In this document: positions 25,317-34,957 of the stretch, one piece after another
How positions within the stretch are numbered: the first letter of the stretch is position 1
How the letters are laid out: every line of letters begins with the position of its first letter
NCBI GenBank assembly: GCA_003511165.1
Contig: DOJW01000004.1
Location: 140,038 to 204,037, forward strand
Origin: Candidatus Dependentiae bacterium
Lineage (GTDB): Bacteria; Babelota; Babeliae; Babelales; UBA12411
Length of the DNA: 64,000 nucleotides
Direction: 5' to 3'
Program-made: the position numbers and the translations under genes
The notes under the pieces: generated by a model
Told to the model about the DNA's origin: nothing
Database searches by the model: none
The model's input: only the letters and a program-made list of their open reading frames with translations

Positions 25317-27788
25317 ATGAATAAGATTTTTAAATTTTTAAATTTTTTACTATTATTTTCGCTACAAATCCCTTTTGTTGACGCTAGATCACGAAAAGCT
25401 ATGGGAAAAAATATCCTTGATTTAAGTAAAAATTTAATCGAAAACCCTTCACCAAGCTATCCAGTAGAAAATCAAAAATTTGTACAAAATGATATCATGG
25501 CACAAAATATCATTGAAAATGAACTCGCAAATATGGTAAAAGGCATAAACGAAAACGATCAAGTAGACAAAATTATCAAAGAAACTCCAAAACAAAATTT
25601 ACACGAAACAGTCAAAGAATCAACGGATCAAAATAGCAATGATAAAATTTATCTAAACTTTGAAAATGCAGAATTAACAAATTTTATAGATTACATAGCA
25701 GAATTAAAAAAAATAAATATCATTCCTGACAAAACGTTAACCGGAAACAAAATATCTTTAACAATCAGAGAACCAATTTCTAAAGATCAAGCCTGGAGAA
25801 TTTTACAAACTATCGTTGATTTATCTGGTTTTAGCATTGTAAAGATTGGCGAAGTTTTCAAAATAATCACAAAAGATAAAAAAATTGCACAACCTCTCCC
25901 AGCTTATATTGGAGTTGCTGCAGAAAGTTTGCCCGATAGTGATGAAAATATTCGCTACATTTCTTTCCTTGCTAATCTTAGAGCTGACGATGTTATTCCT
26001 TGGGTTGATAAAATGCTCGGAGATCCCCATGTAGCACTAACATTTCCTAATGCTAATGCTCTTATCTTAAGCGATAAGTCCTACAACATAAAATCCGCTA
26101 TGAAAATCGTTCAAGAGTTAGATAAAACTGATAAAAAAGAAACTTATGCTTTTATCACACTGCAACAAGCAAATGCAACTGATGTAAAAGATCTTTTAAA
26201 TGCTTTGATGGATGGAAAAAAAGAAGATCCAAGACTTGCGCAGCTCGGTTTTCTGTTTGGGCAAAAACGCCAAGACGACTCTTCTTCATATTTTCCTTCT
26301 GGTACCAAAATAATAGCTGACGAACGAACAAATTCTCTGATTTTGCTCGGCAGCCAAGATGCTGTAGACAAAATAGAAAAATTTATAAAAGAAATTTTAG
26401 ATAAAAAATATGAAAACGAAATAGAATCACCTCTGCATGTGTATGAATTAAAATATATTGATGCGCAACAAGTAGTTGATTTATTAAAAGAGGCTTTAAC
26501 TCAGCCAGAATCTCCCACAGGACAACAAGCATCCAAGTTTGGCGGAGTAAGAAGCGGTGTAAAATATTTCAAAAATATAACTTTAAGAGCCGATAAAACA
26601 GGAAACAGAGTTTTAGCATCATGCCCTGATAAAAAAGATTGGTTTTTGCTCAAGGAAACAATTCGCGAACTGGACAAACCTCAACCTCAAGTTGCAATCG
26701 AAACATTGATAGTCATTGTCGACAGGGTAGACAACAAAATGCTCGGTGGACATGTTAGAAATCCTAAAGAAAATAGCCTTGGACATTATCCTGCATATCA
26801 AAGCACGGGCATAAATAATACTATTTTAAAAACAGACAATGGTCTTTCTACTGGTAATCCAGTATCTCTACTTGGTAACTTAATAAATGATATTTCGGGA
26901 TCATTAGGATCTTCTGTTTTAACATTTGGAAATGCAGCTACAAATAATATTTGGATGATTTTCCAAATGCTTCAATCAATCACTTACACTAGCATAGTCG
27001 CAAGACCATTTTTAACTGTTTCAAATAAATACGAATCTTCTTTGACAATCGGTGAAACCAAACGAGTAACATCACAAACAACAATAACAGCAGCTGGAGG
27101 TCAAGGTGTTTCTGGACAAACCGATGACACTGCTGATATGACCGTAAAAGTAACTCCTCTCATAAATGTTGATGGAGTTATAAATCTAGATATTGATATT
27201 TCTTATAATGAATTTATAGGTGAAACCAGTAATAAAACTAATAGAAATTTAAAAACACACGCGTCTATAGCAAATGGACAAGTGCTAGCGCTGGGAGGAT
27301 TTGTAAAATCCAAAAATACAGAATCCAAAAAACAACAACCTCTTTTAGGATCTTTACCAGTCATAGGATGGATGTTCAAAAATAAATCAAAAACACTTGA
27401 TAGAAAAAATGTTTTGATTTTCATGTGCCCTACAATTCTCAAACCTCGAACAACCGCCGGTATAGAGTTATATTCTAGAATGAAAATGCATGAAGCGAAA
27501 ACTGCTCTTGCAGAATCCTCAGAACTTCAAAGCTCTCATGATCCGCTTAATGAGTGGTTCTTTAATCCAGACAGAAAAACATATGCTAGAAAAGTGGATG
27601 ATTTTGCAAATGCAAGATATCAACCTGTTACTGTAGATATCAAAAACGATCTCTACTATCGATCTAAAACAGAACAAGAAGAAGAACTCGACATCGGCCT
27701 TTATAAAAAAGATATAGAACGTGAACAAAAAGAACAAAAAATCGCATCTGAAGAAAAATCCACAAACAGTAAGGATAATTCACAATGA
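25317..27788 (+). CDS. gspD: Secretin, GspD-like (first of two)
   Basis: Secretins form the outer-membrane channel of type II secretion and type IV pili. The 823-aa protein has a signal peptide, a spacer of about 75 residues, then N0 (about 105-185), N1 (about 200-265), N2 (about 270-355) and N3 (about 365-450) ring domains, followed by the secretin barrel. Conserved pieces include VAIETLIVIVDR, VARPFLTVSNK, VTPLINVDGVINLDIDIS, the NRNLKTHASIANGQVLALGGF strand and LLGSLPVIGWMFKN. A roughly 110-residue C-terminal extension follows, perhaps a pilotin-binding S domain. Its stop overlaps the next start (ATGA). The second secretin at 30120 has the same domain order and a similar C-terminal extension, indicating duplication. 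Confidence 0.93.
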   Translation: MNKIFKFLNFLLLFSLQIPFVDARSRKAMGKNILDLSKNLIENPSPSYPVENQKFVQNDIMAQNIIENELANMVKGINENDQVDKIIKETPKQNLHETVKESTDQNSNDKIYLNFENAELTNFIDYIAELKKINIIPDKTLTGNKISLTIREPISKDQAWRILQTIVDLSGFSIVKIGEVFKIITKDKKIAQPLPAYIGVAAESLPDSDENIRYISFLANLRADDVIPWVDKMLGDPHVALTFPNANALILSDKSYNIKSAMKIVQELDKTDKKETYAFITLQQANATDVKDLLNALMDGKKEDPRLAQLGFLFGQKRQDDSSSYFPSGTKIIADERTNSLILLGSQDAVDKIEKFIKEILDKKYENEIESPLHVYELKYIDAQQVVDLLKEALTQPESPTGQQASKFGGVRSGVKYFKNITLRADKTGNRVLASCPDKKDWFLLKETIRELDKPQPQVAIETLIVIVDRVDNKMLGGHVRNPKENSLGHYPAYQSTGINNTILKTDNGLSTGNPVSLLGNLINDISGSLGSSVLTFGNAATNNIWMIFQMLQSITYTSIVARPFLTVSNKYESSLTIGETKRVTSQTTITAAGGQGVSGQTDDTADMTVKVTPLINVDGVINLDIDISYNEFIGETSNKTNRNLKTHASIANGQVLALGGFVKSKNTESKKQQPLLGSLPVIGWMFKNKSKTLDRKNVLIFMCPTILKPRTTAGIELYSRMKMHEAKTALAESSELQSSHDPLNEWFFNPDRKTYARKVDDFANARYQPVTVDIKNDLYYRSKTEQEEELDIGLYKKDIEREQKEQKIASEEKSTNSKDNSQ

Positions 27789-29539
27789 TCGCTAAAATAT
27801 TTTTACCTGAAAAAATATTTGGAATGCAGTTAATCCCAAAAAAGGTTTTGTCCTTTTCGTTAGATGAAAAAGCATGCTGCGCAGCCATTATTTCTATATC
27901 AAGATCTAAAACAGAAATATTAGATTTAAAAACTGAATATCTTGCAGAAGGCGATATCTCAGCTTTCAAAGAAAGAGCTATCGAAGCTATAAAAAAAGTA
28001 ATTAGTTCTATCAAAACTTCTTATGACGAAATTAATATCACCATTCCAGCCTCAAGTGTAGTTTTTAAAGAATTAACAATTCCTCTCAAAAATCCTGAAA
28101 AAATAAGACTTGTTTTGGAAAATGAAATAGCTCCTATGCTCCCATTCCCCGTCGAAGAATCTGTTTTAGATTTTAGGATAACAAAACAATCAAAAGAAGA
28201 TCTTGAAACTCAGATTTTAGTTGCAGCAATACAGAAAGAAGAGCTAGGCGATATTATAAATATATACGAGCAAGCAGGAATATCTGCTACAAAAGTCACA
28301 ATAGATTTATTTGCTTTATACAATCTTTATCAACAAATTCCTGATTACAAAGATTTAAAACTAGGCTCAGCCATCATAGATGTAAAACAATATTCAACAA
28401 GAGTAGCCTTTCTACAAAACGGAGAGTTACGACTAATAAGAAATATACCTAAAGGAATCCAATCGATTGTTAATTCGATAAGCCAAGAAATAAATATAAA
28501 GCCAAATGAAATTTTGGAAGAGTTAATAAAAAATGGGATTATCACAAACAATCACAACCCACAAAGCCAAATAATAGAAAAACACCTTATATCTTTTTTA
28601 AATGATATACAGTTTACTTTAAACTCATTTGCTTCCAAATTAAGCTACTACAAAGAGATCGAAAAAATTCTTTTCAATTGGCCAAGCGATCCTATAAAAA
28701 ATTTCACCGACTTCGCAAGCAATGTTTTGCAAACAAAATGTGAATATTTAGAAGCAGAAAAACTGCTATCTGATAAAAAGATCCAAAAAGAAAATCCTAC
28801 CGACTCTTGGTCAAAATATGCCATAGCTATAGGGGCTGTTTTCCAACCGTCAAACCAACCCGAATTTAATTTACGAAGAAAATTTTTCGAAATTTATCAA
28901 GAAAATTTGGTTATCAAACAAATCAATTCCGCATTGATCTTATTGGGATCATTAGCAATATTTATCGCAGCATATGGAAGTTTTGAAATCTATAGCCTTT
29001 ACTCAAAGTTAAGCAACTTAGAAAATCAAAAAGCATCTGAAGTCCATAAACAACTAAGTCTAGCTCTAAAAACGACTGATAAATCTTTAAAAAACAAAAT
29101 AGAAAAAGCATTAAAAACATCCAATCTGGAAACTATGAATGAAAAAGGAGTGGTAACAGGAGGTTTAAACAAACAACTGTCCGAAATCATAGGATTAGAA
29201 GAAAACTCCTGGGGACTTTTGAAAAAATTAAAATTTCCAACACTCGAAGTTTTAGCTGAGCTTGTAAAAATCATAGATAGAGAAAAATTTAATATTACAA
29301 TCAAAGAAATGAACATGTCTGTTAATCAAGAAATTTTACCAACAATAGACGTTATAGGATTCTTTAAGTCAAAAAATGAAGGTGAAGATTTCCAAGATTT
29401 TGCGAAGTTTCAGCAACAACTTACAGAAAAAAATATTTCCGAATTTCTTTATTTAGCTTCCTCTGATAGTGATCTTGGAGATGAGGGTGATGGTAGAGTT
29501 AAATTCACATTAACATTTAAACAAAAAGAAAATTTATAA
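27785..29539 (+). CDS. GspL / PilM-PilN-like actin-fold assembly protein
   Basis: The N-terminal 350 residues resemble the actin-like PilM/GspL cytoplasmic domain: ITIPASSVVFKELTIPL, the LENEIAPMLPFPVEESVLDF segment (very typical of PilM and GspL), LVAAIQKEELGDIINIYEQAGI and the GSAIIDVKQYSTRVAFLQNG phosphate-loop-like strand. A single transmembrane helix (about 382-400, ALILLGSLAIFIAAYG) leads to a coiled-coil periplasmic domain like PilN or the GspL C-terminus. The single chain therefore has the GspL architecture (584 aa; GspL is usually about 400). It is translationally coupled to the upstream secretin by a 4-nt overlap. It would link the cytoplasmic motor to the periplasmic parts. Confidence 0.82.
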   Translation: MIAKIFLPEKIFGMQLIPKKVLSFSLDEKACCAAIISISRSKTEILDLKTEYLAEGDISAFKERAIEAIKKVISSIKTSYDEINITIPASSVVFKELTIPLKNPEKIRLVLENEIAPMLPFPVEESVLDFRITKQSKEDLETQILVAAIQKEELGDIINIYEQAGISATKVTIDLFALYNLYQQIPDYKDLKLGSAIIDVKQYSTRVAFLQNGELRLIRNIPKGIQSIVNSISQEINIKPNEILEELIKNGIITNNHNPQSQIIEKHLISFLNDIQFTLNSFASKLSYYKEIEKILFNWPSDPIKNFTDFASNVLQTKCEYLEAEKLLSDKKIQKENPTDSWSKYAIAIGAVFQPSNQPEFNLRRKFFEIYQENLVIKQINSALILLGSLAIFIAAYGSFEIYSLYSKLSNLENQKASEVHKQLSLALKTTDKSLKNKIEKALKTSNLETMNEKGVVTGGLNKQLSEIIGLEENSWGLLKKLKFPTLEVLAELVKIIDREKFNITIKEMNMSVNQEILPTIDVIGFFKSKNEGEDFQDFAKFQQQLTEKNISEFLYLASSDSDLGDEGDGRVKFTLTFKQKENL

Positions 29540-29543
29540 AAAA

Positions 29544-30107
29544 ATGATAAGTAAATTAATTGAAAAAATTTTAAATTTTATAAATCAACTTGATCAAGAA
29601 AATTTTAAAAAATATTTAATAATTTTAATTGGTGTATTGCTTTTCATTATTGGCAGCGCGCTTTTCTTTATCCAAAGTAAAAGTAGCTCATTGATAAACC
29701 AAATACAAGCAGCTCAAAGAGCTGCTATAAACAGTAATAAATTAATTATCAAATTTCAAAACGTAGAAAATCAAAAATCAAAGCTACAAAAAAATTTGGA
29801 TTCTCTGCAAGATTTTGATATCAAAGGATTTTTTGAATCTTTTACAAGATCAAACAAAATAAAATCTGATGGCAATTGGACATTTGCAACAATATCTATC
29901 GCTGGTAATGACCTTCTGGAAGAAACGTCGCTGCAAGCAACTTTCAAAAATTTAACGATGGAAAAGCTTGTTTCTATACTTAAAGAGCTAGAAGAAAAAG
30001 ATAATATCTATGTAAAAAATTTAAAAATAACAAGAGAAGAAAACAAAACACTTTCTATTGATATAATGATAGGAACTTTAAAATATAAACAGGTAGATAA
30101 AAGATAA
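29544..30107 (+). CDS. GspM / PilO-like periplasmic alignment protein
   Basis: A 187-aa bitopic protein: short cytoplasmic N-terminus, one transmembrane helix (about 24-42, YLIILIGVLLFIIGSALFFI), a coiled coil (about 45-95) and a small C-terminal alpha/beta domain (FATISIAGNDLL...LQATFKNLTMEKLVSILKELEE...VKNLKITRE) with the ferredoxin-like pattern of GspM and PilO. Sequence similarity is weak, so the assignment rests on architecture and on position directly after the GspL-like gene (4-nt gap) and before a secretin. Confidence 0.7.
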   Translation: MISKLIEKILNFINQLDQENFKKYLIILIGVLLFIIGSALFFIQSKSSSLINQIQAAQRAAINSNKLIIKFQNVENQKSKLQKNLDSLQDFDIKGFFESFTRSNKIKSDGNWTFATISIAGNDLLEETSLQATFKNLTMEKLVSILKELEEKDNIYVKNLKITREENKTLSIDIMIGTLKYKQVDKR

Positions 30108-30119
30108 AATGGAGAAATT

Positions 30120-32489
30120 ATGAAACAAATAAAAAAGATTTTTTATTTATCTATATTCTCAACCATGCTGATTAACCTTCAATTTAAATCGGAACAACCG
30201 TCACCTTCTAATTCTTCGATTGAAAATTTAAGCCAAACAATAACTTCAACCACCAATGTTGAAAAAAAAGAGCAACCACAAATAATTAATGCAAATATTA
30301 CCCCAAAGGAAACTGAAAAGGGTAACATTTATTTAAATTTGCAAGACACATCGCTCAAAGAAGTTTTAAACTACATTGCTGATCAAAAAAATATAAATAT
30401 TATTCCACATAAAGATTTGGACAATATCAAAGTATCAATGTCCACCAGAGACCCTTTGACCCTTACCCAAGCATGGAATGTTTTATTAACACTTTTAGAC
30501 TCCAACAACTTTTCTCTCATAAATGTAAACAATTTATATAGAATTGTTCCAAGCAATTTAAGCAAATCTAATCCTCTTCCTCATTTTATAGACACGGATC
30601 CAGAAACTCTTCCAAATAATAATTCGCAAATTCGATATATTTATATATTTAAAAATATTAAATCTTCAGATGCTGCACCTTTGCTCGAAAAATTTTTATC
30701 CCCTGGAAGCTACATGGATAATCAAACTTTAAATGCATTTTTGATTACTGAATCTAGTTTGAATATAAAAGCTGCAATGAAAATCATAAAAGAGCTCGAC
30801 ACAGGGGGACTTCGAGAAGATTTACAAATTATTCAACTGCAAGAAGCAAATGCGGATGATATCGCAAAAAAATTTAATGATGAAATATTAGGCCAATCTC
30901 AAGAGGCAAAAGCTATGCAGATAATGCGCATGGTACCTCAAAAAAGAATTGCTTTCTTCTCTAAAGCTATAAAAATCATTCCCGATTCTCGCTTAAACAG
31001 ACTGATATTACTAGGGCCTTCTGACAACTTAAAAACAGTAAAAACTTTTATAGAAAAAAATCTTGATAAATCCATAGTATCTCCAAACTCTAGACTTCAC
31101 ATCAAAGAACTAAAATATGTCGATGCCTCGTCCATCGAAACATTGCTCAAAGATATGGTCTCTCCTCCAACAAAAGACTCTAAAACCTTAATAGTTGGTC
31201 AAGTAAAATATTTCGAAGATGTTAATGTAGTCGCAGAAAAATCTCAAGAAACATCTGGCTCAGGAGACTCTAAAACAACAATAAGCATTGGATCTGGAAA
31301 TAGATTAATCATTGCCTGCAACAGAGACGACTGGCGAAGAATAGAAGATTTTATAGACAAGATAGACAAACCCCAACCACAGGTTGCTATAGAAGTATTC
31401 TTTGTAGATGTAAGAGTAGATAAAGAAGCAGAACTTGGCGCACAAATTCATAGCAAAAATTCATCTAAACATGCTCAATTCGCGACTGCACATATACAAG
31501 CTGGGTCTGGATGGTCCGGGATGCGTAATTTGATAAATATTCCCGTTGGATCCACCCCAAACACAAACAAATTTCTAGGAGTTTCTGATGGAAACTTCCT
31601 ATCCCTAGGTCGAACCGGAAATTTATACGCTATGATAAAAACTTACTTTACAGATGAAACTACACAAATATTATCACAACCTTATCTTGTTATAAAAAAT
31701 CAAACAGAAGGTATTTTCAACTTTGAAGAAGAAAGATTAATAAACGGACAAATAGATTACAGCTCAACAACGCCTGTCCAAAAAACTGAACCTGTAAAAG
31801 CTTCTACTATGGTTAAATTAACTCCACGCATAAACTTAGACGGAATAATAGACTTAAAAATCACAATCAATATAGCAGAATTCGAAGATTCTACAGGCAA
31901 TCTTAATGCTAGAACAAATAGAAATATTGAAACAAGATCAACGCTAGGCGATGGTGAGGTTTTAGTTGTTGGTGGATTACGCCAAAATAAAAAAGAGAAC
32001 AATGTTTATAAAACAAGTCCCCTAGAAGCTATTCCTATACTTGGTTATCTATTTAAAAATAAAGATGCTACTATTGAAAAAAAGGATCTGTTTATCTTCA
32101 TAAGGCCAACATTAATAAAACCTCGATTTGAAGGTAGACCTTGTGACTATACTCAATTAAAACTCGATTATGCAAAACTGCAAATCCAACGCCAAGAAGA
32201 TTTCCTTTTATCTAAAGATCCTATTGATAAAATGATGTTCCATCCCTCTCAAGAAAGATTCAAAACGCTTGCAGAAATAAAGGATGAAGATATAAAAGAT
32301 GTCTTAAATTTCACAAATGCAAAAGATATTCCTCAAGAAACGCTCATCGATTTGGATCCAACATTTTCTAAAATTACAGATCCAAAGAAACAACTCAAGC
32401 GACAAAAACGAATTGAGCGCAGGCTTGAAAAACAAGAGGAAGAAGAAATAGTTGAAGTGAAAACACTCGAAAAAGCGTCATCTAGCTAG
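30120..32489 (+). CDS. Secretin-like protein, GspD family (second of two)
   Basis: A 789-aa paralogue of the secretin at 25317. It has an N-terminal hydrophobic signal, N0 (about 60-140: IYLNLQDTSLKEVLNYIADQ...), N1, N2 and N3 rings, and a C-terminal secretin domain with VAIEVFFVDVRVDKEAELG, LSQPYLVIKNQ, VKLTPRINLDGIIDLKITI, NRNIETRSTLGDGEVLVVGGL and LEAIPILGYLFKNKD. Both proteins then share a C-terminal segment with a D-P-(L/I)-(N/D) and F-(N/H)-P pattern, here ending in a charged tail (KRQKRIERRLEKQEEEE). The last 12 nt overlap convergent eno. Two secretins next to one GspC/L/M set is unusual; they may form a mixed channel or two channels. Confidence 0.9.
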   Translation: MKQIKKIFYLSIFSTMLINLQFKSEQPSPSNSSIENLSQTITSTTNVEKKEQPQIINANITPKETEKGNIYLNLQDTSLKEVLNYIADQKNINIIPHKDLDNIKVSMSTRDPLTLTQAWNVLLTLLDSNNFSLINVNNLYRIVPSNLSKSNPLPHFIDTDPETLPNNNSQIRYIYIFKNIKSSDAAPLLEKFLSPGSYMDNQTLNAFLITESSLNIKAAMKIIKELDTGGLREDLQIIQLQEANADDIAKKFNDEILGQSQEAKAMQIMRMVPQKRIAFFSKAIKIIPDSRLNRLILLGPSDNLKTVKTFIEKNLDKSIVSPNSRLHIKELKYVDASSIETLLKDMVSPPTKDSKTLIVGQVKYFEDVNVVAEKSQETSGSGDSKTTISIGSGNRLIIACNRDDWRRIEDFIDKIDKPQPQVAIEVFFVDVRVDKEAELGAQIHSKNSSKHAQFATAHIQAGSGWSGMRNLINIPVGSTPNTNKFLGVSDGNFLSLGRTGNLYAMIKTYFTDETTQILSQPYLVIKNQTEGIFNFEEERLINGQIDYSSTTPVQKTEPVKASTMVKLTPRINLDGIIDLKITINIAEFEDSTGNLNARTNRNIETRSTLGDGEVLVVGGLRQNKKENNVYKTSPLEAIPILGYLFKNKDATIEKKDLFIFIRPTLIKPRFEGRPCDYTQLKLDYAKLQIQRQEDFLLSKDPIDKMMFHPSQERFKTLAEIKDEDIKDVLNFTNAKDIPQETLIDLDPTFSKITDPKKQLKRQKRIERRLEKQEEEEIVEVKTLEKASSS

Positions 32490-33716
32490 TTGCAACAATC
32501 TATTATATTTTGCTACACGCTCACCTCTTGCCGGAGCTCCACATTTAAATTGCCCACCATTACATCCAAAAACTAAATCCGCGATAAATGTGTCTATAGT
32601 TTCTCCAGAGCGATGTGAAATAACCGTTTTATAATTTATAGATTTGCAATATTTGATAGTTTCAATAGTTTCGCTAACAGTTCCAATTTGATTTGGCTTG
32701 ATCAAAACAGCATTTGCACAATGACGCTCAACGCCATATTTAATTCGCTTTTGATTTGTAACGAAAAGATCATCCCCAACCAATTGAACTTTCCCACCTA
32801 ATTTTTTAGTTGCACTCTCCCAAGTAGCCCAATCATCTTCTGCAAATCCATCTTCGATTGAAATTATAGGATATTTTGCTAACAAGTTTTCATAAAAATC
32901 GATTAAATCTTTACCACTAAATTTGTTCCCATAAAAATCATAAAAATTATTTGTTTCATCAAAAAATTGTGAAGCTGCAACATCCAAGCCTATTTTTATT
33001 TCGCCTTCTAAATTTGCAGATTTTATCGCTTCTACAATAAAATCTAAAGCCAATTCTTCTGGTAATTTTGCGCCTTTTGCAAAAACAGGAGCAAATCCAC
33101 CTTCATCTCCCAAATTCGAATTAAATCCTTTTTTTACCAAAAGTTTTTTCAATGTTTGATAAACAACTACAACTTTTTCTAAAGATTTAGAAAAATCTTT
33201 TTCACCAGTTGGAATAATCATAAATTCTTGAAAATTTATACCGTTATTTGCATGAACTCCGCCATTCAAAACATTAAACATGCAAACAGGAATTGAAGGT
33301 TTCACGCCAAAATATTTTGCGACAAGCTCAAAAAGTTCTAATTTTTCACAATGCGCTTGCGCCCTTACAACAGCCATACTCGCAGCAAGAGTAGCGTTTG
33401 CACCTAAACTGGATTTATTGTCCGTCCCATCAAGATTAATTATCTCTTGGTCCATTTTGATAAAGTCTGGATTTTTGCCAACTAAAAGTGGCGCAATTTT
33501 ATTTTCTAAATTGTTAATCGCCTTTTTTACCCCTTTACCAAAATACCAATTTTGATCTCCATCGCGAAGCTCTACAGCTTCATATTTTCCAGTCGACGCG
33601 CCTGAAGGAACACTAACAATAACGCTATGTCCATCTTCCAAATTCAAACTACACTCAACAGTAGGAAAACCCCTAGAATCCAATATTTCTCGTCCTGATA
33701 TCTTCTTAATTTTCAT
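32478..33716 (-). CDS. eno: Enolase
   Basis: Converts 2-phosphoglycerate to phosphoenolpyruvate. Motifs: the N-terminal ISGREILDSRGFPTVE, the flexible loop SGASTGKYEAVELRDGD, GGVHANNGINFQEFMI, catalytic region NLGDEGGFAP, metal ligands in GLDVAASQF and SIEDGFAEDDW, VGDDLFVTN, the LIKPNQIGTVSE strand with the catalytic Lys, and HRSGETIDTFIADL. Length 412 aa is slightly short but complete. AAAGGAG precedes the start. The last codons overlap the convergent secretin gene by 12 nt. Confidence 0.97.
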   Translation of the reverse strand: MKIKKISGREILDSRGFPTVECSLNLEDGHSVIVSVPSGASTGKYEAVELRDGDQNWYFGKGVKKAINNLENKIAPLLVGKNPDFIKMDQEIINLDGTDNKSSLGANATLAASMAVVRAQAHCEKLELFELVAKYFGVKPSIPVCMFNVLNGGVHANNGINFQEFMIIPTGEKDFSKSLEKVVVVYQTLKKLLVKKGFNSNLGDEGGFAPVFAKGAKLPEELALDFIVEAIKSANLEGEIKIGLDVAASQFFDETNNFYDFYGNKFSGKDLIDFYENLLAKYPIISIEDGFAEDDWATWESATKKLGGKVQLVGDDLFVTNQKRIKYGVERHCANAVLIKPNQIGTVSETIETIKYCKSINYKTVISHRSGETIDTFIADLVFGCNGGQFKCGAPARGERVAKYNRLLQLAR

Positions 33717-33805
33717 AAAAAAATCTCCTTTCTTTTCAAAATATAATTGCTATACTACTTCGTTACTAAAAATATAAAAACTACTTAAAATCCCAATTTT
33801 CACAT

Positions 33806-34948
33806 ATGTACAAAAAATATAAAGTCCCTCCACTTTTATTTCCACTAACAAGTTTTATTATCGGAATATTGTTACAAAAAAGTTACAACTTTCAAAATAT
33901 AACCCTTTTTTCTTTTTTAGCAGTTTTATCTTTAGTTACTGCATTTTTTGCAAAATTTAAAACAAAGTCAAAAATTTTTGATCTATTATTTTATTTTTCT
34001 ATTTTTTATTTCTTTTTATTTGCAGGAATTTATCTTTTCCAAAAACAAATAGATGATATGGAAGAAATTTGCCAAAAAATCGATGGCAAAACAGTTACAA
34101 TGGTTGGCACAATACAAGACAAGCAAGCAATTCAATCTCCATTTTTAAAAGAAATATTAAAGCTAAAAATAAATAAAATTAAAGAAGAAAACGACTTTGA
34201 TTTTAAAAATGAAAATTTTAATATTTTGCTTTATCTAAAAGAAGATTCGAATCTAGAAGTTTCAGATTCTATAAAAATAAACAACATCGAAATAAAACCA
34301 ATCGAGATAAAAGGAAATTTATCAGAAAATCAAACCTTCAAAGACTATTTGGTCAAAGAAGATATAGCGACTACCATTTTCCCAAAAGAATTAAATTATG
34401 AACTTTTAAATAGACCCGAGTATTCATTTAAAAGATGGATAGCTCAAAAAAGAATTAATCTTTTGCATTCAATAAAAGAAAAATTATCACCTCACGCAAT
34501 ATCTATGTATTCATGCATTTTTTTAGGCGAAAAAAAAGAAAACTATTTTTATATAAAACATACGCGGCATATGTATAACTACTGGGGAATAACTCATTAC
34601 TTAGCAAGGGCAGGAATACATTTAACAATGTTAATTTTTGCTTGGAAAATATTAATTGGATTGCTTCCAATATCTTTTTATCTAAAACATCTTCTCTTAT
34701 TACTTTTTAGCATATCGTATTCACTACTCAGCTACCCAAGCATCACATTTATACGCGCTATTTTAATTTTTTTATCTTATGAGATAGGGAAACTAATAAA
34801 TAGAAGATCAAATTTTTTGCATATGTTAACTTTGATATGTTTAACAATATTAATGTTAGACCCGTATCAGATATTTTTTGTGGATTTTCAATTAAGCTTT
34901 GGAATTACATTTGCACTTGGATTTTTCATGCAAAACCAAAATAAATAA
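33806..34948 (+). CDS. Short ComEC/Rec2-like competence membrane protein
   Basis: ComEC is the inner-membrane channel for single-stranded DNA uptake. This 380-aa protein has the N-terminal hydrophobic helices (about 8-80), the DUF4131-like OB-fold region (about 95-190) and the start of the Competence domain (GITHYLARAGIHLTML, the counterpart of SHLLAISGLHV; SYPSITFIRAILIFL; DPYQIFFVDFQLSFGITFALGFF). It then stops, whereas most ComECs run to 700 aa or more with further helices and a metallo-beta-lactamase-like domain. No continuation is found before the next gene 9 nt downstream, in any frame. It is either a truncated remnant or a reduced form. Activity is doubtful. Confidence 0.75.
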   Translation: MYKKYKVPPLLFPLTSFIIGILLQKSYNFQNITLFSFLAVLSLVTAFFAKFKTKSKIFDLLFYFSIFYFFLFAGIYLFQKQIDDMEEICQKIDGKTVTMVGTIQDKQAIQSPFLKEILKLKINKIKEENDFDFKNENFNILLYLKEDSNLEVSDSIKINNIEIKPIEIKGNLSENQTFKDYLVKEDIATTIFPKELNYELLNRPEYSFKRWIAQKRINLLHSIKEKLSPHAISMYSCIFLGEKKENYFYIKHTRHMYNYWGITHYLARAGIHLTMLIFAWKILIGLLPISFYLKHLLLLLFSISYSLLSYPSITFIRAILIFLSYEIGKLINRRSNFLHMLTLICLTILMLDPYQIFFVDFQLSFGITFALGFFMQNQNK

Positions 34949-34957
34949 AAGGAAAAA

